Shown here piece by piece: positions 19,782 to 33,724 of a DNA stretch of 64,000 nt (position 1 is the stretch's first letter; every line of letters starts with the position of its first letter). A program made the translations under genes and the position numbers. The notes below the pieces were generated by a model that was given only the letters and a program-made list of their open reading frames with translations, ran no database searches and was not told the origin of the DNA. Source of the stretch: JACRLW01 sp050181465 (lineage in GTDB: Bacteria > Planctomycetota > UBA1135 > UBA2386); the NCBI GenBank assembly GCA_050181465.1, contig JBFXDD010000020.1, positions 1 to 64,000 of the forward strand, written 5' to 3'.

Positions 19782-20642
19782 TCACTCTCGCAGTGCTGCC
19801 GGCGGGCCCGACCGCAGTAGCGCCCCGCCGACGGCGAAGAGGCGGGCGAACCCGCGCACGCCGCGATGTGCTGCGAGAACGTCGTAGTCGGCTGCGCGGA
19901 TGGCTCGCACGCAGCCCGCCGCGCCGCCGAGGATGGCGCGAAGTTCGTAGCGGAGACGACCGCGCACCGCGCTCGTGATCGGCCAGCCGTCGTGAAGGAG
20001 CTTGGCCGTCCGATCCAACCAGTCGCGGACGAACGCGCGCACTCCCGCCGAGGCGACGGTCGCGCGAAGATCCGACTCCGCGACACCGTGGCGTGTGAGA
20101 TCGGCGACCGGGAAGTAGATGCGATCCCGCTCGAGCAGATCGCTGCGCAGATCCTGCAGGTGATTGAGCAACTGCAGGCCGGTGCAAACTCGATCGGACA
20201 AGGTGTCCAACGCCGCGTCGCGATGCCCGAACACACGCAAGACCAACCGACCGACCGGATCGGCGGAACGACGGCAGTAGTCGAAGAGCTGCGCGGCGTC
20301 GGCATAGCGACCGACACGCAGGTCCTGCTCGAAGGCATCCAACAGATCGAGGAAGAGCTGCATCGGCAGATCGCGCTCGCGGATGCTCTCCCACAGGTCC
20401 GCGAACAGAGCCACCGCCCGGTGCGACGGCTCGGCGTGCGCCAGGAACGCCTCGCGATAGGCGCGCAGCGCCGCGGCGTCGCGTCGTTCGTCGGCGAGGT
20501 CGTCGGCGATGCGCGCGAAGGCGTAGATGCGATGGATGTGCTGTCGATGCGCGCGCGGCACCAGCCACGAACCGACGGGGAAGTTCTCGTAGTGGGTCTT
20601 CGCGAGGGTCACGAAGTCGCCGGGGACGTCCGCCGTCACCAT
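19782..20642 (-). CDS. hpnC: Squalene/phytoene synthase family, HpnC type
   Basis: 286 residues from ATG 20642, which overlaps the batD/E stop (ATGGTGA). The N-terminal HYENFPVGSWLVPRAHRQHI is characteristic of HpnC. The two aspartate-rich diphosphate-binding motifs are DDLADE (about residue 45) and NHLQDLRSDL (about 165). In the HpnCDE route HpnC converts presqualene diphosphate to hydroxysqualene, leading to squalene and hopanoids. hpnD and hpnE are not in the window. Its place as the last, overlapping gene of the Bat operon is unexpected and suggests co-expression of membrane-lipid and envelope-stress functions, or mere read-through. Confidence 0.85.
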   Translation of the reverse strand: MVTADVPGDFVTLAKTHYENFPVGSWLVPRAHRQHIHRIYAFARIADDLADERRDAAALRAYREAFLAHAEPSHRAVALFADLWESIRERDLPMQLFLDLLDAFEQDLRVGRYADAAQLFDYCRRSADPVGRLVLRVFGHRDAALDTLSDRVCTGLQLLNHLQDLRSDLLERDRIYFPVADLTRHGVAESDLRATVASAGVRAFVRDWLDRTAKLLHDGWPITSAVRGRLRYELRAILGGAAGCVRAIRAADYDVLAAHRGVRGFARLFAVGGALLRSGPPAALRE

Positions 20643-23307
20643 CGCTCGACCGCCGCCGCGGGGAGCCATCCCTCGTACTCTTCGCCGACGCGCACCTCCA
20701 ACCAGCCGTCGCGCACGGTGAGAACCCGCAGCTCGGCACCTTCCTCCAGCGCTTGCTCGAAGCGCAGCTCGAAGTTCTCGCCTGGACCCGTGCGCAACGG
20801 CACGGAAGGGGCGACGACCACCGCACTCGATCGCGCCGCCAGCCGCTCGCCCGCGAGGTACGCCGTGGTCAACAGAACGAGCGCGACGACGACCGCGCTC
20901 CATTGCACCGCAGCGAGGAACGTCGATCGCCGCCCGACGAACAGCCTCGCCATCGCGACGACGAAGGCGGTGCTCATCGCGATCAGCGCCAACAGACCTT
21001 GTTCGCTCGCACTCGAGCGGTCACGCCAGAACAACAAGGCCGCGATCCCACCGGCACCGCTCTCGTCGCCGCCTCGCTTGCCGCGCAGCTCGAGCGCGCG
21101 CCGGAGATTCACCTCGACGTTTGCATCGCGCGGCAGGAACAAGGTCGCGCGGCGGTATGCGGCGATCGCACGGCCGACCTCACCCGCACGCAGCCACGCA
21201 TTGCCCTCGTTGTAGCGCACGTGGCCGTTCTCGTAGTCACCGTCGGCCATCCGCGCCCATCGCTCCGCAGCTTGTCGATACTCGCCGCGGTCGAATGCCT
21301 GCTGCGCAGCCTGGAAGGAGTCGACATCCTGCGCACGCGCGCCGGCCGCCAGCGCCGCGCAGCACAGCAGGAAAGTCGCCGAGGACGCACCCTTCGGCCT
21401 GGCGACGGTTCGCGTGATCTTCTCCAGGCCGCTCAGCGATTGCAGGTCGACTTCGCCGACGACACCGCCGTAGCGAAGGGCCTCCACCTGTTCACCGAGC
21501 GAACGAATGCGCTCGCGCAGCGCGACATCCGCCACGTTGCCGTCACACCAGGCCATCAACTCCGTCGCCGTGATCGCCTCCTCCTGGCGGCCGGTGAGGT
21601 CGGCAACGTAGCCGCGCAGTGCATCGTGCGCGGTCCGCAACGCTTCACCGCCGGTCAGCGAGCGAACACCGTCGAGCCGGGTGAGAAAGCGGGGCGCAGC
21701 GCGGAGGCGACGAAGCAGGATCGGATCTGCGCTCAACCGCCGCCGACGATTGACGACGAAGCGCGTCATGCCGAACGCGACCGCCATCCCGATGCCGATC
21801 AGCAAGTAAGGAAGAACGTGGAAGCGCTGATCGCCCAGCAGATTGAGGTCGGTCACGTTCGCCGAGATCGCCGCCGTCCGCACCAACTCGATGGCACGGC
21901 CGCCGCCACCTTCGGCGTTCGCCACGAGCACACCGTCACCGCCCGTCTTCGGCGGCGTCACCGAGAGCGGCACCGCGGCGGTGGTCGTGGTCAGGTATCC
22001 GCGCGACTCGGCATCGAAGCTGCTGAACTCGAGCGGCGGGATCTCTCGAACGGCGGGCGACTGTGGGTAGACCTTGAAGTCCCACTGCCGCCAATCGCCC
22101 GGCCGGTCGGGGAAGCCGGCCGGCCGCGCCGAGCCCGGGGGCAGTGAGTCGGTGACCCCGACGCGCTCGACGCGGAAGTCGCCGCCGAGCTGACGCTGCA
22201 GATCGAAGTCGACACCCTTCAGGAATCCGCGGCCCTTCGCGACCAAGGTGACGAACACCGCATTGCCGACCGTGACCTGGGTCGGCGTCGGCGGCGGCAT
22301 CTCGAAGGCGAATCGACCGATCGCGCCCTGGAAACTCACCGGGCGACCTTCCATCGGCGGCTCCATCACCTCGATGCGCAGCGGTGCCGAGCGCATGAAG
22401 CCGTCCGACCAGACATAGCGCTGTCCCTGACGCGTGACGAACTGCCCTTCGAGTCCGGCGGCGGCAAAGTCGTAGGCGCCGACGGCTTCGCCGCGGACGT
22501 CGAGCGCGAAGCGATATCGCCGATAGCGAACCGACTCGCCGTCCGCGTTCTTTCTCGTCTCCGTCGTCGACGAACCCGGTTCGAGGAATCGCGCGCCGCG
22601 CACCTGTGCAATCTGGAAGCCGCGGCGCGCCTGCCGCGCCTGCACCCATTGATTGAGATCGATCTTGCCGAGGCCCTGCGGCGGATCGGCGATCCACGGC
22701 AGACTGAGCACCGGCGGCGGTGTTCCTTGGTCGAAGAGACTGAAGGAACGCGCCTGGTCGTAGAGCTCGAGTGGGTCCTCGCTGCCGAGGTCGGTCGGCG
22801 GCACCTTCAGCAGCACGTCGACGATGATCTTGCCGTCCTGGCCCAGCACGAGCCGCTCGGGCTCCGCTCGCATCTCGACGATGGCACGATCGTCCTTCGA
22901 CGAATCCGTGACGAAGAACACCGTCGGCGCGCCTTCGAACTGCTCGTTGCCGACTCGCACGCGCGGCGAGCGCAGTTCGAAGCGACCCGCGCGGGCGAGC
23001 ACGAGTCGGTAGACGAAGGTGTAGTCCGAGGTCTCCACCACCTGTCGTCGACCGTTGATGATCGTGATGCGGGTGCTCTGGTTGGAGACACCGTGATCTT
23101 CGAGCTGGATCTCGAGACCCTCGACGGGGTCGATCTCACAGGTCGCCGCGGTCGCGCCCCTCACTTGCACGTAGAACCGGACATCCTGACCGAGCACCGG
23201 CTGGGAGGGTCGCAATTCCGAGACCACTCGCTGCGCCGTTGCGAGACTCGGCCAGGTGAGAAGGACCAGGGCGAAGAGCAAGCCGAAGGACCACGTTCGT
23301 TCTGTCT

Positions 23308-23311
<4 letters not shown>
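20636..23311 (-). CDS. batD: BatD-BatE fusion: membrane-anchored BatD with C-terminal TPR and SH3-like domains
   Basis: 891 residues from GTG 23311, coupled to batB (GTGA overlap) with GGAGGA upstream. Signal peptide (LLFALVLLTWPSLATAQ), then BatD beta-sandwich domains to about residue 530, a membrane segment (HVLPYLLIGIGMAVAFGM), and a cytoplasmic helical stretch. A second signal-like helix (TFLLCCAALAAGARAQ) precedes TPR repeats (FDRGEYRQAAERWARMADG, YNEGNAWLRAGEVGRAIAAY), two more membrane helices, and a C-terminal SH3-like domain (VPLRTGPGENFELRF, GWLPAAAVERW). In Bacteroidota BatD and BatE are separate; here they are one chain. The inferred role is in the Bat envelope-stress/aerotolerance complex. 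Confidence 0.85.
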
Positions 23312-27602
<4,291 letters not shown>

Positions 27603-27606
<4 letters not shown>

Positions 27607-28589
27607 GGCAGTCCTCGGAAGCGGGTGTCCATGAGGAGGCGATGCGCGAACAGGAGCGCGATGCCGAGCAACAGCACCGGCACGAACTTCTCGCTCCATC
27701 GCGTGAACTGCGTCGCCGTGATCTCGCTGCGCTCGAGCTGATCGATCTCGCGGTAGACGTTGGCGAGTCCGGCAGCATCCCGCGCATTGAAGTAGCGGCC
27801 GCCCGAGATGTCGGCGACCTCGCGCAGCGCCTTCTCGTCGAGACCTTGTCGCGGCGTGCCGATTCCGACCGTGTAGACCTTGATGCCTGCCGCCTTCGCC
27901 GCCTCGGCGCCGACCCGAGGGCTCGCCTCACCGATGTTGCTCTCACCGTCGGACAGCAGCACGACGACCTTGCTCTGCGCCGGCGCTTCCTCGAGCCGAT
28001 CCACCGCGGTCACCAGCGCATCGCCGATCGCAGTCGCGAGCAGTTCACGGGCCTTGGGATCCCGCTCGTCGATCTTCGGTCGCTCGACGTCGCCCAACAA
28101 CTGCAGCACCGCTGCGTGATCGAGCGTCAGCGGGCAGTGAGTCTGCACGTAGCCGGCAAAGCTGATGAGACCGATGAGATCGGTGGGCCGCCCCGCCAGC
28201 TCGCCGTCCTGGTCGACGAAGTCGGCGACGACGGACTTCACCACATCGAGGCGTGTGAGTTGCTTTCGGTCGTAGGCGTCGGGATCGAGATCGAGTTCAT
28301 CCATCGAGCCGGACTTGTCGATCACGAGCTCGATCGCGACGCCGTAGCTCGACACGACGCTGTCTTCGCGGCCGGATTGCGGACGCGCGAGCGCGACCAC
28401 GACGAGCGACAAGCCGAGCACCTCGAGCCACGGCAAGCGCGCGCGGACTCGCTGCGCGAGCGTGCGCGGCAGGTCATCCAACGCAGCGGCACTCGAGAAC
28501 AGCACGGTGGCCGGCCTGCCGCGCCGCAACCAGAGCACGAGCAGCACGACGGGAAGCAGAGCCAAGAGCCACGGATCCGCGAACCTCAT
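27603..28589 (-). CDS. batA: BatA-like vWA-domain membrane protein
   Basis: 328 residues from ATG 28589 (ATGA overlap with the upstream gene). Two N-terminal hydrophobic helices (WLLALLPVVLLVLWL and WLEVLGLSLVVVAL), a vWA domain with complete MIDAS (DKSGS near residue 89, the distal Thr/Asp in SDGESN), and a C-terminal membrane helix (FVPVLLLGIALLFAH). This is the standard Aerotolerance N-terminal plus vWA layout of BatA. Bat proteins support oxygen tolerance and envelope integrity in several phyla, probably as partners of the MoxR ATPase. The vWA domain should face the periplasm or cytoplasm between the helices; the side is not determined. Confidence 0.9.
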
Positions 28590-29572
28590 GCCGTCACCTC
28601 GGCGCCGACGTTGCGGGCGCAGAAGCGCTTGGCGGACTGCACCGCATCGTCGAGTTCCGTCGCGCTGGGTACCTGCGCCGCGTACTTCACGAGATCCGAC
28701 GCCGCGAGGAAGTTCCGCAACTCGGACTTGCGATCGCGCGCGACTCGCTCGTCGTGCTCCAGTGCGCGCAGGAACTCCTCGGTCGTCTGCTCGGGAGCGT
28801 GGATGCCGGTCGTTCGCTCGACGAAGCGGCGGACGATGCCGGTGAGTCCGACGTAGAACTCCGCAAAGAGGCCGCGGCCGGGCAGATCGCGCGCGAGCAG
28901 ACTGGCGAATGCGGCCTCGGCTTCGGCGTGCGGGTCGATCACCACCGGCATCGCCGAATGGTCGACGCGACGGCTTCGCCACCACCACAGCGAGAGCATC
29001 AACAGCGCCGCGATCGCACCGAGCACGATCCACAGGGTGCGCTGAGCGTCGCCGGGCAACGGCAGTGGAACAGCACCGAGCGCCGTGGCCACGCTGCCCA
29101 GGTCGGGGACTTCGCCGGCCGTCAGACCGGCGACCTCGATTCGGAATCCTTCGAGTGCCAGTTCGGAGCGTCGTCCCGCGCCCTCACCGCTCTGCGGTGT
29201 GAAGCGCACGATCGGCAGGCGCGCGAGGTTCGTGCCCGTGCGTTCGGGCTCCACCACGACGGTGTGCGCGAGACGTCCGTTGGCGAGATCGCTGTCGTCG
29301 CGCCGATCGCGGATGCGCAAGTGCCCCAGACGACTGGTGAACTCGATGGGCTCGAGCTGCGCGCCCTGGGATGCGACGACTTCGAGCTCGAGTGCGAAGC
29401 GATCGCCGAAGCGAAACTCGCGATCCGGAATGCGCACGGTCGCGCGCACGGGTCCCAGGGACGCCTCGCTCACGACCTTGGTCGCAGTCGCCGTCGCCAC
29501 CTCCTCGACGACGGCCGCGTCGCAGCTCGCGAGCGCGAGCAGCACCAAGACGAAGAAGCGCAGCCTGATCAT
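28586..29572 (-). CDS. DUF4381-like membrane lipoprotein of the Bat operon
   Basis: 328 residues. N-terminal lipoprotein-like signal (FFVLVLLALASC), a beta-rich extracytoplasmic part with RIPDREFRFGDRFALELEV (BatD-like beta sandwich), a membrane helix near residue 185 (TLWIVLGAIAALLMLSLWWW) and a cytoplasmic helical tail (EFYVGLTGIVRRFVERTTG). This matches the DUF4381/BatC-position proteins that sit between DUF58 and BatA in Bat operons. It overlaps both neighbours by ATGA, indicating coupled translation. The assignment rests on position and architecture; enzymatic function is not expected. Confidence 0.75.
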   Translation of the reverse strand: MIRLRFFVLVLLALASCDAAVVEEVATATATKVVSEASLGPVRATVRIPDREFRFGDRFALELEVVASQGAQLEPIEFTSRLGHLRIRDRRDDSDLANGRLAHTVVVEPERTGTNLARLPIVRFTPQSGEGAGRRSELALEGFRIEVAGLTAGEVPDLGSVATALGAVPLPLPGDAQRTLWIVLGAIAALLMLSLWWWRSRRVDHSAMPVVIDPHAEAEAAFASLLARDLPGRGLFAEFYVGLTGIVRRFVERTTGIHAPEQTTEEFLRALEHDERVARDRKSELRNFLAASDLVKYAAQVPSATELDDAVQSAKRFCARNVGAEVTA

Positions 29573-30474
29573 CGCGCGGCTCGTCGCTCCCGCATCCGGA
29601 AGAACCGATTGAGACTCGCCGTGTACGGCTGATCGGTGCGGACCGCGAGTTCGTCGACACCACTCTTGCGAAACGACGACTCGAGCGCGGCCTTGCGCGC
29701 CTCGGCCCGCTGCGCGAACAGCGCGCGCACGCGCGGGTGTCGTGTATCGACCTCGACGATCCGACCGGTCTCCGGATCCTCGAAGGTGACGAAGCCGACC
29801 GTCGGGATCTCGAGTTCGCGCGGGTCTCGAACCGTGATGGCGATCACGTCGTGCCGCGAGTTGGCGATCCGCAGCGCGCGTTCCCAGCCGGGATCGAGGA
29901 AGTCGGAGATCACGAACACCACGGCTTTGCGCCGCTGCACGCGGCGCACGAACTGCAGCGCACCGGCGAGGTCGGTCGTCGCGTCGGACTTGGGCGCGTG
30001 GTCGGTCGGATCACAGGCGACGAGTTCGCGGATCAATCGCCGCGTCGCGGCGCGGCCCTTGCGCGGTGGGAAGTAGCCCTTGATCGAGTCGGCGAAGAGC
30101 ACGAGTCCGATCTTGTCGTTGTTCTGTTGCGCGCTCAGCATGAGGAGCGCGGCGACCTCCATCGCAAGGTCGAGCTTGCTGCCGGCCTGGCTGCCGAACA
30201 AGCCGCTGCGCGAGACGTCGACCAAGAAGAGGATCGTGAGTTCACGCTCCTCGGCGAAGCGCTTCACATACGGTTGGCCGGCGCGGGCGGTGACGTTCCA
30301 GTCGATGGTCCGCACTTCGTCACCGGGCGTGTATTCGCGGACCTCGTCGAACTCCATACCGCGGCCCTTGAACACGCTGCGGTACGCGCCGGCCAGCAGG
30401 TCGTCGACCTGACGATTGGCGCGAATCTGGATCCGTTGGACCCGCCGGACGATCTCAGCGACTTCGAGCGCCAT
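29569..30474 (-). CDS. DUF58 domain protein
   Basis: 301 residues, full length for the family. Contains the DUF58 signature FDEVREYTPGDEVRTIDWN (part of residues 40-62) and a vWA-like core with LVDVSRSGLFG, where the MIDAS DxSxS is present. Cytoplasmic, no membrane helix. DUF58 proteins are nearly always encoded after moxR, as here (1 nt gap), and are thought to be adaptors or substrates of the MoxR ATPase. Confidence 0.92.
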   Translation of the reverse strand: MALEVAEIVRRVQRIQIRANRQVDDLLAGAYRSVFKGRGMEFDEVREYTPGDEVRTIDWNVTARAGQPYVKRFAEERELTILFLVDVSRSGLFGSQAGSKLDLAMEVAALLMLSAQQNNDKIGLVLFADSIKGYFPPRKGRAATRRLIRELVACDPTDHAPKSDATTDLAGALQFVRRVQRRKAVVFVISDFLDPGWERALRIANSRHDVIAITVRDPRELEIPTVGFVTFEDPETGRIVEVDTRHPRVRALFAQRAEARKAALESSFRKSGVDELAVRTDQPYTASLNRFFRMRERRAAR

Positions 30475-30475
30475 C

Positions 30476-31465
30476 TCACGGCACCGGGACGCGGGCGAGC
30501 ACCTTGTCGATGACCGCGTTGCTGGTCACGTCTTCCGCTTCGGCCTCGTAGCTGAGCAGCACGCGGTGGCGAAGCACGTCGTGGGCGATGTCCTTGATGT
30601 CCTGCGGCGTGACGAAGCCGCGCCCCTTCAGGAAGGCCTGCGCTTGCGCCGCCTGCACGAGGAAGATGCTCGCGCGCGTGGATGCGCCGTATTCGATCAG
30701 CGGAGCGAGGTCGTCGAGTCCGGCAGCCTTGGGATCGCGCGTCGCGAACACGAGCGCGATGGCGTACTTGCGGACCTGGTCGTCGACGTAGATCGACCGA
30801 CAGATCTCCTGGGCGGCGGCGAGGTCCTCGGGAGTCCACACCGCTTCGACTTCTGGCTGGTGTTCGCGAAGTGCGCGGTTGACGACCTCCAGTTCGTGCT
30901 CGGCCGACAGGTAGCCCACGTCGACCTTGAGCATGAAGCGGTCCACCTGGGCTTCGGGGAGCGGGTAGGTTCCCTCCTGCTCGATCGGGTTCTGGGTCGC
31001 CATCACCAGGAAGGGCGCGGGCAGCTTGTAGGTCTCGTCGCCGATCGTGACCTGCCGTTCCTGCATCGCCTCGAGCAAGGCACTCTGCACCTTGGAGGGC
31101 GCGCGGTTGATCTCGTCGGCGAGGATGATGTTGGAGAAGACCGGCCCCTTCTTGACCGTGAACTCGCCCTTGCCCTGGTTGTAGATCAGGGTGCCGATCA
31201 GGTCGGCAGGCAGGAGATCGGGGGTGAACTGGATGCGGCGGAAGCCGACCTTCACCACCCTGGCCAGGGTGTTCACCAGGGTGGTCTTGGCCAGTCCCGG
31301 CACGCCTTCCAGAAGGACGTGTCCCCTGCAGAGCATGGCGATCAACATCCGCGAGACCAGGTGTTCCTGGCCGACGACGACCTTGTGGACCTCCTGGCGA
31401 ACCTTGTCCATCAAGGCCGCTTGGCCAGCGACCCGTTCTTTGATTCCGGCTACGTCGACAGTCAT
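30476..31465 (-). CDS. MoxR family AAA+ ATPase
   Basis: 329 residues from ATG 31465 (an ATG four codons upstream is also possible). Walker A GVPGLAKTT, Walker B IILADEINRAP, sensor 1 VMATQNPIEQEGTYPLPEAQ with the MoxR-specific arginine finger DRFM, and a lid domain with GASTRASIFL. MoxR ATPases act as chaperones that activate vWA proteins; the five downstream genes are the expected partners. First gene of the unit running to hpnC at 19782; the upstream 388 bp hold its promoter and repeat copy D. Confidence 0.95.
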   Translation of the reverse strand: MTVDVAGIKERVAGQAALMDKVRQEVHKVVVGQEHLVSRMLIAMLCRGHVLLEGVPGLAKTTLVNTLARVVKVGFRRIQFTPDLLPADLIGTLIYNQGKGEFTVKKGPVFSNIILADEINRAPSKVQSALLEAMQERQVTIGDETYKLPAPFLVMATQNPIEQEGTYPLPEAQVDRFMLKVDVGYLSAEHELEVVNRALREHQPEVEAVWTPEDLAAAQEICRSIYVDDQVRKYAIALVFATRDPKAAGLDDLAPLIEYGASTRASIFLVQAAQAQAFLKGRGFVTPQDIKDIAHDVLRHRVLLSYEAEAEDVTSNAVIDKVLARVPVP

Positions 31466-31560
31466 GGGGGCGAGCATTCTTGGGCCGAGGGCCCGTCGGA
31501 TCGAGGGGGTGCCCGGACGAATCAGTCGAGAAGATGCTCCCGGGGCGTGGTGAGGTGACG

Positions 31561-31744
31561 CTAGCCCGAACTATTCGTGAACGTCTGCTGCGATCGCCAC
31601 AAGCCGCGCCCGGCGGCGTCGCTACGACGGCTCCTCCCTGGCAGCGTAGCTACAGCTACGCTTCGGTCGTCGACCGTCGTAGCTCCTTGCCGGGCATCGA
31701 CCTGCGTCGATCTCGCGACGACGTTCACGAATAGTTCGGGCTAG
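31561..31744 (-). repeat. Interspersed palindromic element, copy D (full length, inverted)
   Basis: 184 bp bounded by CTAGCCCGAACTATTCGTGA and TTCACGAATAGTTCGGGCTAG-type ends. Relative to A, B, C and E it lies in the opposite orientation. Inner stem arms GCTACGACGG (31621-31630) and CCGTCGTAGC (31674-31683) pair perfectly. It occupies about half of the 388-bp gap between divergent moxR and the gene at 31854. The remainder of that gap shows no gene. Confidence 0.95.
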
Positions 31745-31853
31745 GGCGTGACGGCCAGACGGGGTCCGGCGGTGATCGCCCGCCGCGCGGGGTGGTTGTC
31801 GGATCCGCGAATCCGGGTGACGATGCCGGGATTCGGGCCAAGGTCTCGATGCG

Positions 31854-33110
31854 ATGCGCAACTCTCTCGTGGGCGTTCTCTCTCTCCTCGCCGCGTCCAG
31901 CAGCCTCATGGCCCAGCAAACATGGACCGTCGCCAGCGGTGGCGGCGCGCAGTTCAGGGAAATCTCCGCGGCGGTGGTCGCCGCTGCGGACGGCGACCTC
32001 GTCGTGGTCGCTCCCGGCGTCTACGGACCGGTGGTGATCGACGGCAAGGGCCTGACGATCGTCGGCCGGAGCGAGAGCAACGGCATTTTCGTCTCCAATC
32101 CCGGCTTCGCACCCTTCGCGACACCCCCGGCGATCACCATTCGCAATCTCAACGCGCAGCAACACGTGCACCTGTCGCGGATGCAGGTCTTCAACTTCGG
32201 TGCGCCGCGTGCCGACCTGCTGGTGCACGACTGCGCGGGCACGGTTTGGCTGGAAGAACTCTTCTGTGACAGCTACGGCGCTCCAGCGCTGGTCGCCGAG
32301 CGCTGCGCGAACTTGGTCGTGGTTGCAACCACCGCGCAGACCAATGCAACGGTCGCGACACCGTCGGGCGTGCCGCTGCCCGGACCTGGCGCGCGTCTGG
32401 TCGATACTTCGATGCACGCCTACGACAGCCAGTTTCGGGGCGCGCACACCATCCTGGAGTTGCCCGGCTTTCCGACGGCGGCCTTGGCGGTGGACGGCGG
32501 GAATGGAATCGAAGTCGCTGGGAGTTTCCTTCAGATGCAGGGCTGTGACGCGCAGGGCGGCGGCCCCTCGGCGCGCACGCGTGGTGGCTGTTTGCTCGTC
32601 GGCAATGGTGGCGATGGGATCGTGCTGACTCGATCTCCCACAGCCGCGTCCGAACTGCGCCTTCGCAGCACGGTGGCCGGTGGTGCGCGAGTCTGGAGCA
32701 CCGGCCCATTCTGTGGCGCGCCCCCGACGGACGGCATCGCGGTGCGTTCGGTGGGCGGACGGGTGATCGAGTTGTCCGGTGAAGCCCACGCTTTGCGCGG
32801 CGGTGGCGATCTGGTGAGTCCCACGACCGTGCAGATGGAGGTCACCGGCACCGCAGGAGACTTCGCGGCCCTGCTCGTGTCGTCACCCGTTCCCGCACTC
32901 GAACTGTTGGGCCTCAGCTTGCACACCGGCCCCGGCTGGATCGACCTCGGTTCAGCGGTCGTCGACCGCATGGGCAAGGCGAACTTCGCGTTCGCCGTCC
33001 CGCCGCTCTCACCGAGCCTCCCGCCGATCCTCGCAGCAGTTCAGGCAGTCGTGCTCGATCGCAACGGCGACTTGGTCACATCGGGTCCGGCGACTCTGGT
33101 GCTGCGCTAG
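31854..33110 (+). CDS. Secreted right-handed beta-helix protein (DUF1565-like)
   Basis: 418 residues with a signal peptide (VGVLSLLAASSSLMAQ). The early block WTVASGGGAQFREISAAV, then DGDLVVVAPGVYG and GKGLTIVGRS, is the pattern of pectin-lyase-like parallel beta-helix proteins found in planctomycete secretomes. Short alternating hydrophobic strands follow (LLVHDCAGTVWLEELFC). The last ~55 residues (VLDRNGDLVTSGPATLVLR) resemble a C-terminal beta domain shared by many secreted planctomycete proteins. No catalytic residues are evident. The start ATG follows the divergent moxR promoter region. Confidence 0.8.
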   Translation: MRNSLVGVLSLLAASSSLMAQQTWTVASGGGAQFREISAAVVAAADGDLVVVAPGVYGPVVIDGKGLTIVGRSESNGIFVSNPGFAPFATPPAITIRNLNAQQHVHLSRMQVFNFGAPRADLLVHDCAGTVWLEELFCDSYGAPALVAERCANLVVVATTAQTNATVATPSGVPLPGPGARLVDTSMHAYDSQFRGAHTILELPGFPTAALAVDGGNGIEVAGSFLQMQGCDAQGGGPSARTRGGCLLVGNGGDGIVLTRSPTAASELRLRSTVAGGARVWSTGPFCGAPPTDGIAVRSVGGRVIELSGEAHALRGGGDLVSPTTVQMEVTGTAGDFAALLVSSPVPALELLGLSLHTGPGWIDLGSAVVDRMGKANFAFAVPPLSPSLPPILAAVQAVVLDRNGDLVTSGPATLVLR

Positions 33111-33134
33111 CTGGAGCCTGCAACGCAACTTCGC

Positions 33135-33719
33135 TCAGCAGCCAAGCAGTTGGCTCTTGCATGACCAGCAGAAGACGCGGACTTGCACGAAGTGAGCGGA
33201 GGTTTGGACGGTCGCTGATTCGCAGTCCGAGCTGCCGCACATGATGAAGAGGTCAGAGCTTGCCTCCTCCTGAGAGCCGATGCCCTTGGAGCAATCCAAT
33301 GGTTCGGACTCAAGGCTGATCGTCAGCTCATTTCCGTTGCGCACCCAACTCTGACCACTGCAGTAGGTCCATGTGCTGCCAGGTGCAGGGGTGACATTTA
33401 CCGTGAATGTCGTCTTTGAGGTGCATTCTGCACCCAGATCCGACAGGCAGGTCGTACCATCACAGAAGCAAGATCCATCTTGTCCCTCATTCGGGTCCGC
33501 GTGCAACTGGACCGAGTCCAAGCACGTGTTTGCACCACCCGGCACGCTGGTGGAGCCGATCGTCCTGCGGCACCCCGTGGCGACGCACTCTCCATCGTTC
33601 TCCATGAAGACTAGCGCCGAAGCTTGCGCGGAAGCCGACGACTCCACCCGCTCGACTGCCAGAGCAACCGACCCGACAGACAACGCAACAAGACCGACAC
33701 AGGAAAACAGCTTTGTCAT
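33135..33719 (-). CDS. Cysteine-rich secreted protein, unknown function
   Basis: 194 residues from ATG 33719, 5 nt after the upstream stop. Signal peptide (LFSCVGLVALSVGSVALA). The mature part has about 15 cysteines in close pairs (DGECVATGC, SCFCDGTTC, MCGSSDC, FCWSC, LLGC), suggesting many disulfides or a metal-binding surface. The spacing does not match a family I know. It is the last gene of a three-gene unit (35313 to 33135). Codon use here looks less extreme in third-position G+C than in neighbouring genes, a possible sign of transfer or relaxed selection. Confidence 0.75.
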   Translation of the reverse strand: MTKLFSCVGLVALSVGSVALAVERVESSASAQASALVFMENDGECVATGCRRTIGSTSVPGGANTCLDSVQLHADPNEGQDGSCFCDGTTCLSDLGAECTSKTTFTVNVTPAPGSTWTYCSGQSWVRNGNELTISLESEPLDCSKGIGSQEEASSDLFIMCGSSDCESATVQTSAHFVQVRVFCWSCKSQLLGC

Positions 33720-33724
33720 GGTAA